From Arthrobacter sp. HY1533 (GTDB lineage Bacteria; Actinomycetota; Actinomycetes; Actinomycetales; Micrococcaceae): a stretch of 64,000 bases of DNA. The notes beneath the pieces are model-generated. The model ran no database searches. It had not been told where the DNA came from and saw only the letters and a program-made list of their open reading frames with translations. The DNA is taken from the NCBI RefSeq assembly GCF_027568515.1, contig NZ_JANKZF010000013.1, positions 62,001-126,000 of the forward strand, given 5' to 3'. The position numbers and the translations under genes are program-made. Positions 9,009 to 17,289 of this stretch are shown here, in pieces. Positions within the stretch are counted from its first letter, which is position 1; every line of letters starts with the position of its first letter.

Positions 9009-10106
9009 TTAGAGCCTCACTTCACGCTGTTCGAGTGCGGATTTGTAGCATGCGTCAATGATCAGTGCCCGGGTCAGCGCCACAGAGCCGTCGTACTCGC
9101 CCCAAACTTCTTCACCGCCACGGATGGCCGCAATGAACTCGTCCACCACGGCCTGGTGGTTTCCGTCGGCCGGAACTTCGGCCGCATAGTCTGCGTTGAC
9201 CTCTTCCTTGTCGGTGAAGATCTTCAGCCCGGAGTCCGCGACTTCAAGTGAATGGGCAACCCGAAGTTCGGCACCGCCGTCGGTCCCGTAGACGCGGAAG
9301 TCCATCAGGTCTGCGGGGTCACGGTAGCTGGCCCAGCCAGCCTCCACCACCAGGGTGACACCGCCCTCAAGGCGGATGAAGGCCGAGGCGAAGTCCTCGA
9401 CCTCAAACTTGTTGTTGGCCGATGCAGCCGTGAAATTGCTGCCACCGCCCAGTCCACGCGGCCCCAATTCGGAATACGCGGACGCCGAAACAGAGATGAC
9501 CTTGGGCTCGCCCAGCAGGTGCAGTGCGTAGTCCAGCACGTGCACGCCGAGGTCGGCCAGGGGCCCGCCACCGGCCAGTTCAGGGCTCGTGAACCAGCTG
9601 CCAAGCGTGGGGATCCCGCGGCGTCGCAGCCAGGAGGCCTTGGCGTAGTAGGGGCGGCCCAGTTCGCCGTCGTCGATGATGGTCTTGAGCTTTGTGATGT
9701 CTCCGCGGCGGCGGTGGTTGAACACCACGTCCAGGACGCGGCCGGCCTGGCGGGCCGCGGCAACCATGGCCGCACCTTCCTCACCGTTGCGGGCCAGCGG
9801 CTTTTCGCTCAGGACATGCAGCCCGCGTTCCAGGGCCGCAATGCTGATGGGTGCGTGGAGGAAGGTGGGAACGGCAACGCTGATGGCGTCCAGCCCGTCC
9901 AGTTCCAGCAGGTCCTCCCAGCGGGCAAAGCCATGGGCGATGTTGTACTGGGCCTGGAGCTGGGCCAGGAGTTCGGCCTCCATGCCGGCCACGGCAACAA
10001 CCTCCACCCCGGCCACGTTGCTGAACGCCTCGATGTGTTGCTGGCCTGCCCAGCCAACGCCCACAACACCAACCTTGAGGGTTGCCGGCACAGTCATATC
10101 ACTCAC
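9009..10106 (-). CDS. Gfo/Idh/MocA family oxidoreductase (ThuB-like), copy 1
   Basis: 365 residues. The N-terminal Rossmann fold contains VGVVGVGWAGQQHIEAF, and HVLSEKPLARN is the conserved EKP motif after the NAD(P) domain. The C-terminal beta-sheet domain contains GGPLADLGVHVLDYALHLLG, where the conserved H is the usual catalytic base region. It is predicted to oxidise or reduce a sugar or polyol with NAD(P). It is first gene of the operon with ThuA-like and PD40 genes and follows a promoter (10194-10222) shared with two other operons of this locus. Substrate is not predictable; oxidation of a glycoside at C3 is the analogy from ThuB. Confidence 0.88.
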   Translation of the reverse strand: MSDMTVPATLKVGVVGVGWAGQQHIEAFSNVAGVEVVAVAGMEAELLAQLQAQYNIAHGFARWEDLLELDGLDAISVAVPTFLHAPISIAALERGLHVLSEKPLARNGEEGAAMVAAARQAGRVLDVVFNHRRRGDITKLKTIIDDGELGRPYYAKASWLRRRGIPTLGSWFTSPELAGGGPLADLGVHVLDYALHLLGEPKVISVSASAYSELGPRGLGGGSNFTAASANNKFEVEDFASAFIRLEGGVTLVVEAGWASYRDPADLMDFRVYGTDGGAELRVAHSLEVADSGLKIFTDKEEVNADYAAEVPADGNHQAVVDEFIAAIRGGEEVWGEYDGSVALTRALIIDACYKSALEQREVRL

Positions 10107-10193
10107 TCAATTACCTTTTCTTGATGGCTGAAAACGGCCCGTAACCCGGACGGTCAATTCACAGTGCGCCATGAAGACGACGCTCTCTTGACC

Positions 10194-10222
10194 AACCTAA
10201 TCGAACTTAAATTTACGGTCAA
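10194..10222 (-). promoter_or_regulatory. Promoter with shared operator, ThuA/Gfo-Idh operon
   Basis: Minus-strand -35 TTGACC (10217-10222), 17-bp spacer, -10 TAGGTT (10194-10199). The -35 is preceded by CTTTTGA and the spacer contains AAGTT, as in the promoters at 13826-13854 and 16472-16509. Confidence 0.7.
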
Positions 10223-10331
10223 TCAAAAGTGTCCACATGACGAGACAGCAATTTGCTGGCCGGTGCGCCGGAACGCTCATGCGGGGCCCACTGGCGCCGG
10301 AATCTTTTGCCACTGCACCACCAAAAGGGAT

Positions 10332-10372
10332 GCGGCACCCGGGTGGGTCAGGGAGACCCACCCGGGTGCCGC
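10332..10372 (-). terminator. 18-bp perfect hairpin after the ABC importer operon
   Basis: Arms 10332-10349 and 10355-10372 pair without mismatch around AGGGA. Read on the minus strand it is followed by ATCCCTTTTGG, so it probably terminates the permease operon. It separates that operon from the ThuA/Gfo-Idh promoter. Confidence 0.7.
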
Positions 10373-10405
10373 CGTCGTACTCGGACAGGCTAGAGACTGG
10401 GACCC

Positions 10406-10500
10406 GGTTACTGGGCCCACGCCAGCGAGGGGTCCCAGTCGAGGCCCGCGACTGCGAGCTGGTTGCTGGGCCCACGCCAGCGAGGGGCCCCAGTCGAGGC
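10406..10500. repeat. Two 40-bp direct repeats, period 55 bp
   Basis: Units 10406-10445 and 10461-10500 match at 38 of 40 positions (core CTGGGCCCACGCCAGCGAGG). Each contains or borders CCCAGTCGAGG, and GACTGGGACCC before the first unit pairs with GGGTCCCAGTC inside it. It lies just downstream of the permease stop codon. No gene is seen in 10107-10524. Confidence 0.75.
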
Positions 10501-10524
10501 ACGAGACTGGGGAGCTGGTGGGGA

Positions 10525-11364
10525 TTACTTCACGGCGCCAGCGGTCAGCCCTGCCACGAAGTTCTTCTGCAGGAGCAGGAAGCCGATGACAATCGGGATG
10601 CTGACCACCACGGAGGCGGCCATGATCTGGTTCCAGTAGACGTTGGTCTGCGTCGAGTAGAGCTGCAGGCCCACGGCCAGGGTGCGGTTGGCGTCGGTGG
10701 TCATGACGGACGCGAACAGGACCTCGCCCCAGCTGGTCATGAAGCTGTAGATGGCCACGGCCACCAGGCCGGGCCGCGCCGTGGGCAGGATGATCTTGAA
10801 CAGGGCCCGCATGGGACCGCAGCCATCCACCTTGGCGGCTTCGTCGAGCTCACGCGGGATTCCGTTGAAGTACCCGGCGAGCATCCAGATGGAGAACGGC
10901 AGCGAGAACGTCAGGTAGGTGATGATCAGCCCCGCGCGGGTTCCCACCAGTTGGACGCCGAAGTTCGTGTTGATGTTCACGAAGATCAGGAACAGCGGAA
11001 GCAGGAACAGCACGCCTGGCAGCATCTGCGTGGAAAGGACGGCTCCGGAGAACAGGGAACGGCCGCGGAACGTGTAGCGGGACACCGCGTAGGCGGCGAA
11101 GACGGCAATGATGAGCGAGAGCACCGTGGACACGGTGGAGACGATCACCGAGTTCACGAAGTAGTCGGCCAGCGGGACCGTCTTCCACATGTCGATGTAG
11201 GGCTGGATGGTCAAGGTGGTGGGCCACCACGAGAACGCGCCCTGCACATCCTGCAGGGGCTTCAGGCCGGAGATGACCATGACGTAGATCGGGATGATGG
11301 TGAAAATGCTGAGCAGGGTGATGGTGGCGACCCTGAAGACCTTGGTTCCGGTTGTGTCATGCAT
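10525..11364 (-). CDS. Carbohydrate ABC transporter permease (MalG-like, CUT1)
   Basis: 279 residues with about six transmembrane segments, the first at VATITLLSIFTIIPIYVMVISG. The binding-protein-dependent permease EAA loop, which contacts the ATPase, appears as ELDEAAKVDGCGPMRALFKIILP. It is paired with the permease at 11357-12340, whose stop it overlaps by 8 bp, and with the lipoprotein at 12432. No cognate ATPase is in the window, which is common for actinobacterial CUT1 systems that share one MsiK-type ATPase. Confidence 0.9.
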   Translation of the reverse strand: MHDTTGTKVFRVATITLLSIFTIIPIYVMVISGLKPLQDVQGAFSWWPTTLTIQPYIDMWKTVPLADYFVNSVIVSTVSTVLSLIIAVFAAYAVSRYTFRGRSLFSGAVLSTQMLPGVLFLLPLFLIFVNINTNFGVQLVGTRAGLIITYLTFSLPFSIWMLAGYFNGIPRELDEAAKVDGCGPMRALFKIILPTARPGLVAVAIYSFMTSWGEVLFASVMTTDANRTLAVGLQLYSTQTNVYWNQIMAASVVVSIPIVIGFLLLQKNFVAGLTAGAVK

Positions 11365-12340
11365 TGTCTTTCCTCCGGTTCATGAAGAGAACGTAGATTC
11401 CGCTGACAACCATCAGGAACAGCAGGAGCAACACTGACATGGCGGCACCGGAGCCGAAGTTCCAGGTCAGGAATGAGGCGTTGTAGATGTGGAAGGAGAT
11501 CAGGTCGCCGGCTGGCGGCTGGGATCCGCCGAACAGGACGAACGGGGTGTTGAAGTCGTTGAAAGTCCACAGGAACATGACCAGCACCAGGGACATGTTG
11601 ACCGGGCGGAGCATGGGCAGCGTGATGTTCCACCACTGGCGCAGCGGCTTGGCACCGTCAACGGAAGCGGCCTCGTAGACATCGGCGGGGACGGACTGCA
11701 GCCCGGCCATCAGCATCAGGAATGCGAAGGGCCACAACCGCCAGATGGCGACGATGACCACGGCAGCGAAGGCGTTGTCGCCAATGAGCCAGAAGGGCTT
11801 GTCGCCGGGCAGGCCCAGGTTGTCAAAGATGAGGTGGTTCAGGGCGCCGTTGTCCTTTTGCAGCATGAACTTCCAGGCAATGACGCCGGCGTACATGGGC
11901 AGGGCATAGGGGATCAGGAACAGGGTGCGGAAAATGGCGCGGCCGCGGAACGTCTTTTGCAGGGCCACCGCAGCGGCCATGCCCAGTCCCCAGGACAGGC
12001 CGACGACGAGGACGGTGAAGGCGACGGTGACGCCGAAGGACTTCAGCAGGCCCAGCCCCACGGAGGAGTCGAAGTCCAGGGCGACCTGGTAGTTCTTCAG
12101 GCCAACGAACGGTGCGTTGCCCCAGTTGGCAATGAACATCTTGGTGAGCTTGAGAAAGCTCATCCAGATGCCTGTCAGCATGGGGATGACGTGGATGACG
12201 AGTTCAAAGATGACGGCGGGGGCCAGCAGCGCGTAGGGCAGCCACCAACCGGCACGGCGGGGCTGGCGGTCCTTCTTGCCGGCTGGCCCAGGAGCGGGGT
12301 CGGACTTCTTTATGGCGGTGGTTGCAGACACTGCGAACAC
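11357..12340 (-). CDS. Carbohydrate ABC transporter permease (MalF/UgpA-like, CUT1)
   Basis: 327 residues. A basic N-terminal region (KKSDPAPGPAGKKDRQPRR) precedes about six membrane segments. The EAA loop reads DVYEAASVDGAKPLRQWWNITLPML. It forms the second channel half with the downstream MalG-like protein. The start at 12340 is the only long option, and 91 bp with a hairpin separate it from the substrate-binding protein gene. Substrate should be an oligosaccharide or glycoside; nothing in the permease defines which. Confidence 0.9.
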   Translation of the reverse strand: MFAVSATTAIKKSDPAPGPAGKKDRQPRRAGWWLPYALLAPAVIFELVIHVIPMLTGIWMSFLKLTKMFIANWGNAPFVGLKNYQVALDFDSSVGLGLLKSFGVTVAFTVLVVGLSWGLGMAAAVALQKTFRGRAIFRTLFLIPYALPMYAGVIAWKFMLQKDNGALNHLIFDNLGLPGDKPFWLIGDNAFAAVVIVAIWRLWPFAFLMLMAGLQSVPADVYEAASVDGAKPLRQWWNITLPMLRPVNMSLVLVMFLWTFNDFNTPFVLFGGSQPPAGDLISFHIYNASFLTWNFGSGAAMSVLLLLFLMVVSGIYVLFMNRRKDNA

Positions 12341-12370
12341 TCACCTTTCTTTCATGAACAGTTGAGGGGC

Positions 12371-12404
12371 CCGGCGGCGGGTGCCTGTGGCAGCCCGCCG
12401 CCGG
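12371..12404 (-). promoter_or_regulatory. Intercistronic hairpin between binding protein and permease genes
   Basis: CCGGCGGCGGG (12371-12381) and CCCGCCGCCGG (12394-12404) form an 11-bp stem with no T-tract. Hairpins in this position commonly keep binding-protein mRNA more abundant than permease mRNA. A similar structure lies at 50013-50046. Confidence 0.6.
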
Positions 12405-12431
12405 TAGTGCTGTGCAGCTTGCTCGGAGGTG

Positions 12432-13736
12432 CTATCCCGCTGCTTCAACTGCTTCCTGCGCCGTGGTCAGCGCAGCCTTGATGTCGTCCTTGCTGACGGT
12501 GCCGCCGGAGGCAACCGTGGCGAACATCTGGTTCATGGCCTTGCCCACTGTGCTCTCGAACTGGTCCTCGGCAGCGACCAGGGGAAGGGGCTTGGACTTG
12601 TTCTCGTAAATGTCGGAGAAGGTCTTGGCGAGTTCGGCGTTGTCGGTGAAGCTCGGCGTCACCCCGGCCAGCACGGGCAGGGCTGCGAAGGGCTTGTCGA
12701 GGGCGGCCTGGGTGGCTTCACTGGTCATGAACTTCACGAACTGCAGTGCGGAGTCCTTGTTCTTGGTGTTCTTGAAGATGGACATGTTGATGCCGGCCAC
12801 CATGGTGGCCACTTCCTTGGCGCCCGCGGGGGCAGGGTAGGCCACAACACCGAAGGCATCATCCTTCATGCCCTGGGAGGCGATGGAGCTGTTGGCGTTG
12901 CTCTGGCTGAGCATCATGGCAACCTTGCCGTTGGCAAAGTCGTTGACGGCCTTGGTTGCGTTGTCGTACTGGGCGTTGCCCGGGTCAACCACCTTGTCCG
13001 TCTGCATCAGGTCCAGGTAGCGGGAGATGCCGTTGACCACGCCGTCCGAGGTGAACGTGGGCTTGCCCTCTGCATCGAAGAATTCGGAGTCGTTCTGGGC
13101 AGCGTTGATGAACGCGAAGTGGGAGTTTTCGGTGTAGCTGCCGGCGGCCAGGGCGAAGCCGTGCTTGTCACCGGTGGTGAGCTTCTTGGCGGCGGCCACC
13201 ATGTCTTCCCAGGTGGTGGGCGGGGTCAGGCCGGCATCCTTGAACATGGCCTTGTTGTAGTACAGGCCGTAGGCCAGGCCGTACAGGGGAACCGACGTGG
13301 GGTCCTCTCCGGGGACGCCGCCGGTGTCCATGGCGGTCTTGACGAACTTGTCCTTGCCGCCGATTGCGGTGAAGGCTGCGTCATCGAAGGGCATGAACGC
13401 GCCGGTGGACTGCAGCGAGGCAGCCCAGGTGTTGCCGATGTTCAGCACATCGGGTGCCTGGCCGGAGGTCACGGCGGTCTGGATTCGGGTCTGGAGGTCG
13501 TTCCAGCCGATGACTTCAAGGTTGACCTTGATGCCCGTCTCTTCCTCGAACTTCTTCAGCTGCGGGGTGAGAACTTCCTTGTCGTTGTCCAGGCTGGTGC
13601 CCTGGTTGCTGGCCCAGTAGGTCAGGGTCTTGCCGTCCGAGCTGCCCGAGCCGGCATCGCTGCCGCCGCTGCATCCGGTGGCGGTGATGGTCAGTGCCGC
13701 AATGGCCGCTGCTGCGGCAAAAGTACGTAATTTCAC
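12432..13736 (-). CDS. Sugar ABC transporter substrate-binding lipoprotein (CUT1)
   Basis: 434 residues from a GTG start at 13736, chosen because AAGGAAG lies about 8 nt upstream and the signal peptide begins here (KLRTFAAAAAIAALTITATGC, lipidated Cys22). The open frame extends to 13826 without initiation features and overlaps the promoter. The mature part is a family 1 extracellular solute-binding protein: YWASNQGTSLDNDKEVLTPQ near the N-terminus and DVLNIGNTWAASLQSTGAFMP in the first lobe. It captures a sugar outside the cell for the two downstream permeases. Confidence 0.9.
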   Translation of the reverse strand: MKLRTFAAAAAIAALTITATGCSGGSDAGSGSSDGKTLTYWASNQGTSLDNDKEVLTPQLKKFEEETGIKVNLEVIGWNDLQTRIQTAVTSGQAPDVLNIGNTWAASLQSTGAFMPFDDAAFTAIGGKDKFVKTAMDTGGVPGEDPTSVPLYGLAYGLYYNKAMFKDAGLTPPTTWEDMVAAAKKLTTGDKHGFALAAGSYTENSHFAFINAAQNDSEFFDAEGKPTFTSDGVVNGISRYLDLMQTDKVVDPGNAQYDNATKAVNDFANGKVAMMLSQSNANSSIASQGMKDDAFGVVAYPAPAGAKEVATMVAGINMSIFKNTKNKDSALQFVKFMTSEATQAALDKPFAALPVLAGVTPSFTDNAELAKTFSDIYENKSKPLPLVAAEDQFESTVGKAMNQMFATVASGGTVSKDDIKAALTTAQEAVEAAG

Positions 13737-13825
13737 TTCCGTGACTTCCTTGTCTGTGGGTGGGAATATCCGCAAATCTTCGAAAATGGCGGGCGCCGAA
13801 ACTCGTGGCACCCGACGTGAAACCA

Positions 13826-13854
13826 AACCTAGATGAACTTATGACGATGGTCAA
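13826..13854 (-). promoter_or_regulatory. Promoter with shared operator, ABC importer operon
   Basis: Minus strand -35 TTGACC (13849-13854), 17-bp spacer ATCGTCATAAGTTCATC, -10 TAGGTT (13826-13831). Upstream ACTTTTGA and spacer AAGTTC match the promoter at 16472-16509, with the same ATCGTCA between. Confidence 0.75.
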
Positions 13855-14010
13855 TCAAAAGTCGTGAAATATTTCCTAACATATTGATTCGAGGCATCTC
13901 AAGGAAGGCCGCGGTGGCGGATATTGGCCCGTGGAAATGAGCCATGGGGGCCAAAGTTGCCCGGAATCCAGGCATTTTTGCCCCACAAAAGGCGATGTAA
14001 CCAGAGTAAC

Positions 14011-14022
14011 TGAACCGGTTCA
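14011..14022. promoter_or_regulatory. CG-centred palindrome TGAACCGGTTCA (LacI-type operator candidate)
   Basis: A perfect 12-bp palindrome with central CG, the usual form of LacI-family operators, in the 346-bp gap between the lacI-like stop and the binding-protein gene. It lies about 157 bp upstream of the binding-protein -35. It may be the site of the adjacent LacI regulator. No gene is visible in this gap. Confidence 0.5.
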
Positions 14023-14082
14023 CTGTTGGGCGTTTGTTATTGATTCGTTATCGCAGTTTGGGTGCCGCCGAGACGTCGGCAG

Positions 14083-15156
14083 CTATCCGAAGGGGTTGTT
14101 GCCCAGGCTCTCGCGCAACTGCAGGACGCCGGGCTGTGCCGCCATGTTGCGCGGCTCATGGCCGGCCACCAGGTCCAGGAGCAGCAGGGCGGAATTCCGG
14201 CCCAGGTCCGCCACATTGCGTCCCAGCGCGGCCACTCCGGGGGAACTCAGCCTGCACAGGATGGAGTCATCCCAGCTCAACACCGAAACCTGCCCCGGAA
14301 CGTCAAGACCCAGGCGCTTGAGGGCTTGCAGCCCGCCCACGGCCATGAGGTCGTTGCCATAGATGACCGCCGTGGGGAACTCGGGCGACCCCGGCGCGAG
14401 CCCGGCCATGACAGCGATGGTGGCCGTGCCGCCGTCGTCCGCGGAATAGTCGGCGGGGCACAGCACAACCGTCATGCCCAGGCGGGCGGCCTGATCCACA
14501 ATCTGCGCCGACTTGGTCTCCTCGTGCAACAGCTCGACGGGGCCGGAGACGAAGGCGACGTGCCGGTGCCCGCGCTCGTGCAGCGCCTGAACCACTGTGG
14601 CAACATCCACCGCCTGAGACACGGTGAGGTTGGAATTCCGGGCCGACGGGGCAATTTCAGGGCCGACACCCAGCCGCACATACGGGAGCCTGTGGCTCTC
14701 GAGCAGTGGCGGGCGGGGGTCCTCGCGGACATGGTCAAAGAGGATGACGCCGTCAACACGCCCCTCCCCCGCCCACCTCTCGTAGACGGCCAGGTCCCGG
14801 TTTTGCCCTTCGGGAACGGTGAGGGGGTCCACCATGCGCAGCATCAGGCTCATGTCGCGGGCGCCGAGAACGCCCTCAATGCCGGCCAGGATGCTCATGT
14901 AAAACGGCTCCGCACCGATCTGTTCGGGATCGCGGTAGAGCACAATTCCCACCACGTCGCTGCGGGACTGGGACAGTGCCCGCGCGCTGGAACTGGGGTA
15001 CCAGCCCAGCTCGCCGGCCAGCTCAAGGACACGGGCGCGGGTGGAGTCACTGACCCCCGGCTGGCCGTTCAGCGCGTAGGAGACCGACGCCTTGGAGATG
15101 CCGAGCCGGCGCGCCAGGTCGCTGATGGTCACCTTGCCGGCGGAGGGGGATGCCAC
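14083..15156 (-). CDS. LacI family transcriptional regulator, copy 1
   Basis: 357 residues. The N-terminal helix-turn-helix reads VTISDLARRLGISKASVSYALNG (about residues 9-31), followed by a hinge and a periplasmic-binding-type effector domain (GIVLYRDPEQIGAEPFY, RVDGVILFDHV, TAVIYGNDLMAVGGLQAL, VLSWDDSI). It begins 5 bp after the ROK gene stop and so is co-transcribed with it. By position it should control the sugar importer and neighbouring operons in response to a sugar ligand. The palindrome at 14011-14022 is a candidate target. Confidence 0.9.
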   Translation of the reverse strand: MASPSAGKVTISDLARRLGISKASVSYALNGQPGVSDSTRARVLELAGELGWYPSSSARALSQSRSDVVGIVLYRDPEQIGAEPFYMSILAGIEGVLGARDMSLMLRMVDPLTVPEGQNRDLAVYERWAGEGRVDGVILFDHVREDPRPPLLESHRLPYVRLGVGPEIAPSARNSNLTVSQAVDVATVVQALHERGHRHVAFVSGPVELLHEETKSAQIVDQAARLGMTVVLCPADYSADDGGTATIAVMAGLAPGSPEFPTAVIYGNDLMAVGGLQALKRLGLDVPGQVSVLSWDDSILCRLSSPGVAALGRNVADLGRNSALLLLDLVAGHEPRNMAAQPGVLQLRESLGNNPFG

Positions 15157-15161
15157 CTTGA

Positions 15162-16409
15162 TCAGGCCTGCGCGTGGGCGGTGACCAGGCGTTCCACCGA
15201 CGCCGGGGACAGCACGTGGTCAACCACCATTCGCCCGGCACCCAGCACGCCGGCGTGGTCCCCGGCCATGGACTGGACAATCCGCAGCCGTGCCGTGGCC
15301 AGCGGCAGTGAGCGCTGGTAGACGATCTCACGGACCCCGGCCATGAGGTATTCGCCGGCCGAGGACAGCCCGCCACCAATGACAATGACGGAAGGGTTCA
15401 GCAGGTTCACGGAGGCCGCCAGGACATCGCCCACATCGCGGCCCGCCTGGCGCATGGCCTGGATGGCGGCCAGGTTTCCGCGGCGGGCCAGTTCCAGCAC
15501 GTCTTCGCCTGTATTTGCCGGGACACCGCCGGCGTTGAGGGCCGCGGCCACCGCCGGGCCCGATGCCATGGCCTCCAGGCAGCCGTAGTTGCCACAGCGG
15601 CACAGCACCTCGCCGCCGCGCGGCACCCGCACGTGGCCAATGTCCCCGGCCGTGCCGTCCGCGCCGCGTTGCAGCAAACCGCCGCTGATGATGCCGGCGC
15701 CAATGCCGGTGGCCACCTTGATGAAGAGCAGGTCCTGGGCGTCGGGCCAGAAGTTCGCACGCTCGCCCAGCGCCATGATGTTCACGTCGTTGTCCACCAG
15801 CACCTCGGTGGGGAAGCGCCGCTGCACGTACTCCGGCACGTCAAAGCCGTCCCAGCCGGGCATGATCGGCGGGCTGGCCGGCCGCCCGGTGGAGTGCTCC
15901 ACGGGGCCGGGCAGCCCAATTCCGATGCCCACCAGCTCGCGTTCGTGGCGCCCGGCCCGGGCGAGGACCTGCGTGCACAGCTCCAGCACGGCGTCGAGCA
16001 CGTCGGTGGGGCCGGCCGCGACGTCCATGGATTCGCGCAACTCGCTGAGAACGCGCCCGCCCAGGTCCGTCAGGGCGATCAGGACGTGCGTTGCACCAAC
16101 GTCAACGGCGAGGATCACCCGCGATGACGGGTGGAAGGCAAAGCGCGACGGCGGACGCCCGCCCGAGGAGACTGCCTCACCTGCGGGGCCGATGAGTCCG
16201 GCGGCACTGAGTGCCTCGATGCGCGCCGCCACGGTGGAGCGGGCCAGTCCGGTGATTTCGGCCAGCTCGGCGCGGGTGCGTGCCTGCCCGTCACGCAGGA
16301 TCTGGAAGACGTCACCGGCCCGTGAGTGGCTGAACGGCTCCGCGGCAGCAGGGCCGGCCGGGCTGGGGGCGGCTTGTCGCGGGCGTGGCTGGACTGGTGA
16401 CTTTGGCAT
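15162..16409 (-). CDS. ROK family protein (regulator with N-terminal winged helix)
   Basis: 415 residues from ATG 16409. The winged helix (residues about 30-90: ARTRAELAEITGLARSTVAA) precedes an ASKHA kinase-like domain with VDVGATHVLIALTD, IGIGLPGPVE and VDNDVNIMALGE. It also has the ROK zinc motif CRCGNYGCLE and a terminal phosphate-binding VIGGGLSSAG. The helix-turn-helix marks it as an XylR/NagC-type repressor rather than a pure sugar kinase, although kinase residues look intact. TATTTAT just before the ATG suggests a leaderless mRNA; the frame remains open to 16472 but no ribosome-binding site supports that. It diverges from the isomerase operon at 16549 and is a candidate for the shared operator. 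Confidence 0.87.
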   Translation of the reverse strand: MPKSPVQPRPRQAAPSPAGPAAAEPFSHSRAGDVFQILRDGQARTRAELAEITGLARSTVAARIEALSAAGLIGPAGEAVSSGGRPPSRFAFHPSSRVILAVDVGATHVLIALTDLGGRVLSELRESMDVAAGPTDVLDAVLELCTQVLARAGRHERELVGIGIGLPGPVEHSTGRPASPPIMPGWDGFDVPEYVQRRFPTEVLVDNDVNIMALGERANFWPDAQDLLFIKVATGIGAGIISGGLLQRGADGTAGDIGHVRVPRGGEVLCRCGNYGCLEAMASGPAVAAALNAGGVPANTGEDVLELARRGNLAAIQAMRQAGRDVGDVLAASVNLLNPSVIVIGGGLSSAGEYLMAGVREIVYQRSLPLATARLRIVQSMAGDHAGVLGAGRMVVDHVLSPASVERLVTAHAQA

Positions 16410-16471
16410 GCCCAATAAATAGCACGCGGGCTTACATCTGTCACAATCCGAGAAAGGGGGCGTGTTTCGCA

Positions 16472-16509
16472 AACTTTTGCTTGACCATCGTCAAAAGTTC
16501 CCCTAGGTT
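16472..16509 (+). promoter_or_regulatory. Promoter with shared operator, isomerase/oxidoreductase operon
   Basis: -35 TTGACC (16481-16486), 17-bp spacer ATCGTCAAAAGTTCCCC, -10 TAGGTT (16504-16509). AACTTTTG (16472-16479) and CAAAAGTT (16492-16499) form an inverted repeat straddling the -35, a good repressor site. It is the most symmetrical of the three copies in this locus. Confidence 0.78.
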
Positions 16510-16548
16510 GATTTGTGGACACACATTCATGCCTTCAAGGAGTTTTCA

Positions 16549-17283
16549 ATGACGTATTCCCTGCAGTTGTACACGGTCCGCAAGCCCCTTGAGGAAGACC
16601 TTCCCGGCACCATTGCCCGCGTTGCCGAACTTGGCTTCACCAAGGTTGAACCCTACAACTTCGCGGCCACGGCCGACGCCCTCGCCGCAGCTTTTGCGCA
16701 GCACGGCATCACCGCTCCGTCCGGCCACGCACCCCTGCTCAGCGCCGACCAGGATGAAATCTTTGCCGCAGCCAACAAGCTCGGCATCACCACTGTCATT
16801 GACCCCTTCATTCCCGCCGATCAGTGGCAGACCGAAGAGGACATCCAGAAGATTGCCGACGGCCTGAACGCGGCAGCCAAGAAGGGTGCCGAATACGGCG
16901 TCCGCGTTGGCTACCACAACCACGCATGGGAACTGGAGTCCAAGATCAACGGCACCACGGCCCTTGAGTACTTTGAAACCCTGCTTGACCCCGAGCTGGT
17001 CCTGGAGGTGGACACCTACTGGGTGTCCGTGGGCGGGGAAAGCGCCGTGGACATCCTTGGCAAGCTGGGCGAGCGCGTGAAGTACATTCACATCAAGGAC
17101 GGCCCGCTCAACACGGACACCTCCGCCCAGCTGCCCGCGGGCCAGGGCGAGGTTCCCATCTGGGATGTCATTGGCGCGGCCAAGCACCTGGAGGTCGGGG
17201 TCGTGGAGTTTGACGACTACGCCGGCGACATCTTCGAGGGCATTGCCGCAAGCCTTGCCTTCCTCAATGCAGGAAAGGCCTGA
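16549..17283 (+). CDS. Sugar phosphate isomerase/epimerase family protein, copy 1
   Basis: 244 residues, a xylose-isomerase-like TIM barrel (AP endonuclease family 2). Blocks seen are GFTKVEPYNF, GVRVGYHNHAWEL (metal-binding His-Asn-His), LVLEVDTYW (metal Glu/Asp) and VKYIHIKDGP. ATG 16549 is supported by AAGGAG 6 nt upstream. It is first gene of a four-gene operon with two Gfo/Idh/MocA proteins and a second barrel protein. Proteins of this fold in such operons can be isomerases, dehydratases or lyases of keto-sugars; the exact reaction cannot be read from sequence. Confidence 0.88.
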   Translation: MTYSLQLYTVRKPLEEDLPGTIARVAELGFTKVEPYNFAATADALAAAFAQHGITAPSGHAPLLSADQDEIFAAANKLGITTVIDPFIPADQWQTEEDIQKIADGLNAAAKKGAEYGVRVGYHNHAWELESKINGTTALEYFETLLDPELVLEVDTYWVSVGGESAVDILGKLGERVKYIHIKDGPLNTDTSAQLPAGQGEVPIWDVIGAAKHLEVGVVEFDDYAGDIFEGIAASLAFLNAGKA

Positions 17284-17289
17284 TCCCCA

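Noticed and set aside
10406-10500. CRISPR array
   Set aside because: Only two repeats, with 15-bp interval and no cas genes; the unit is 40 bp with internal symmetry.
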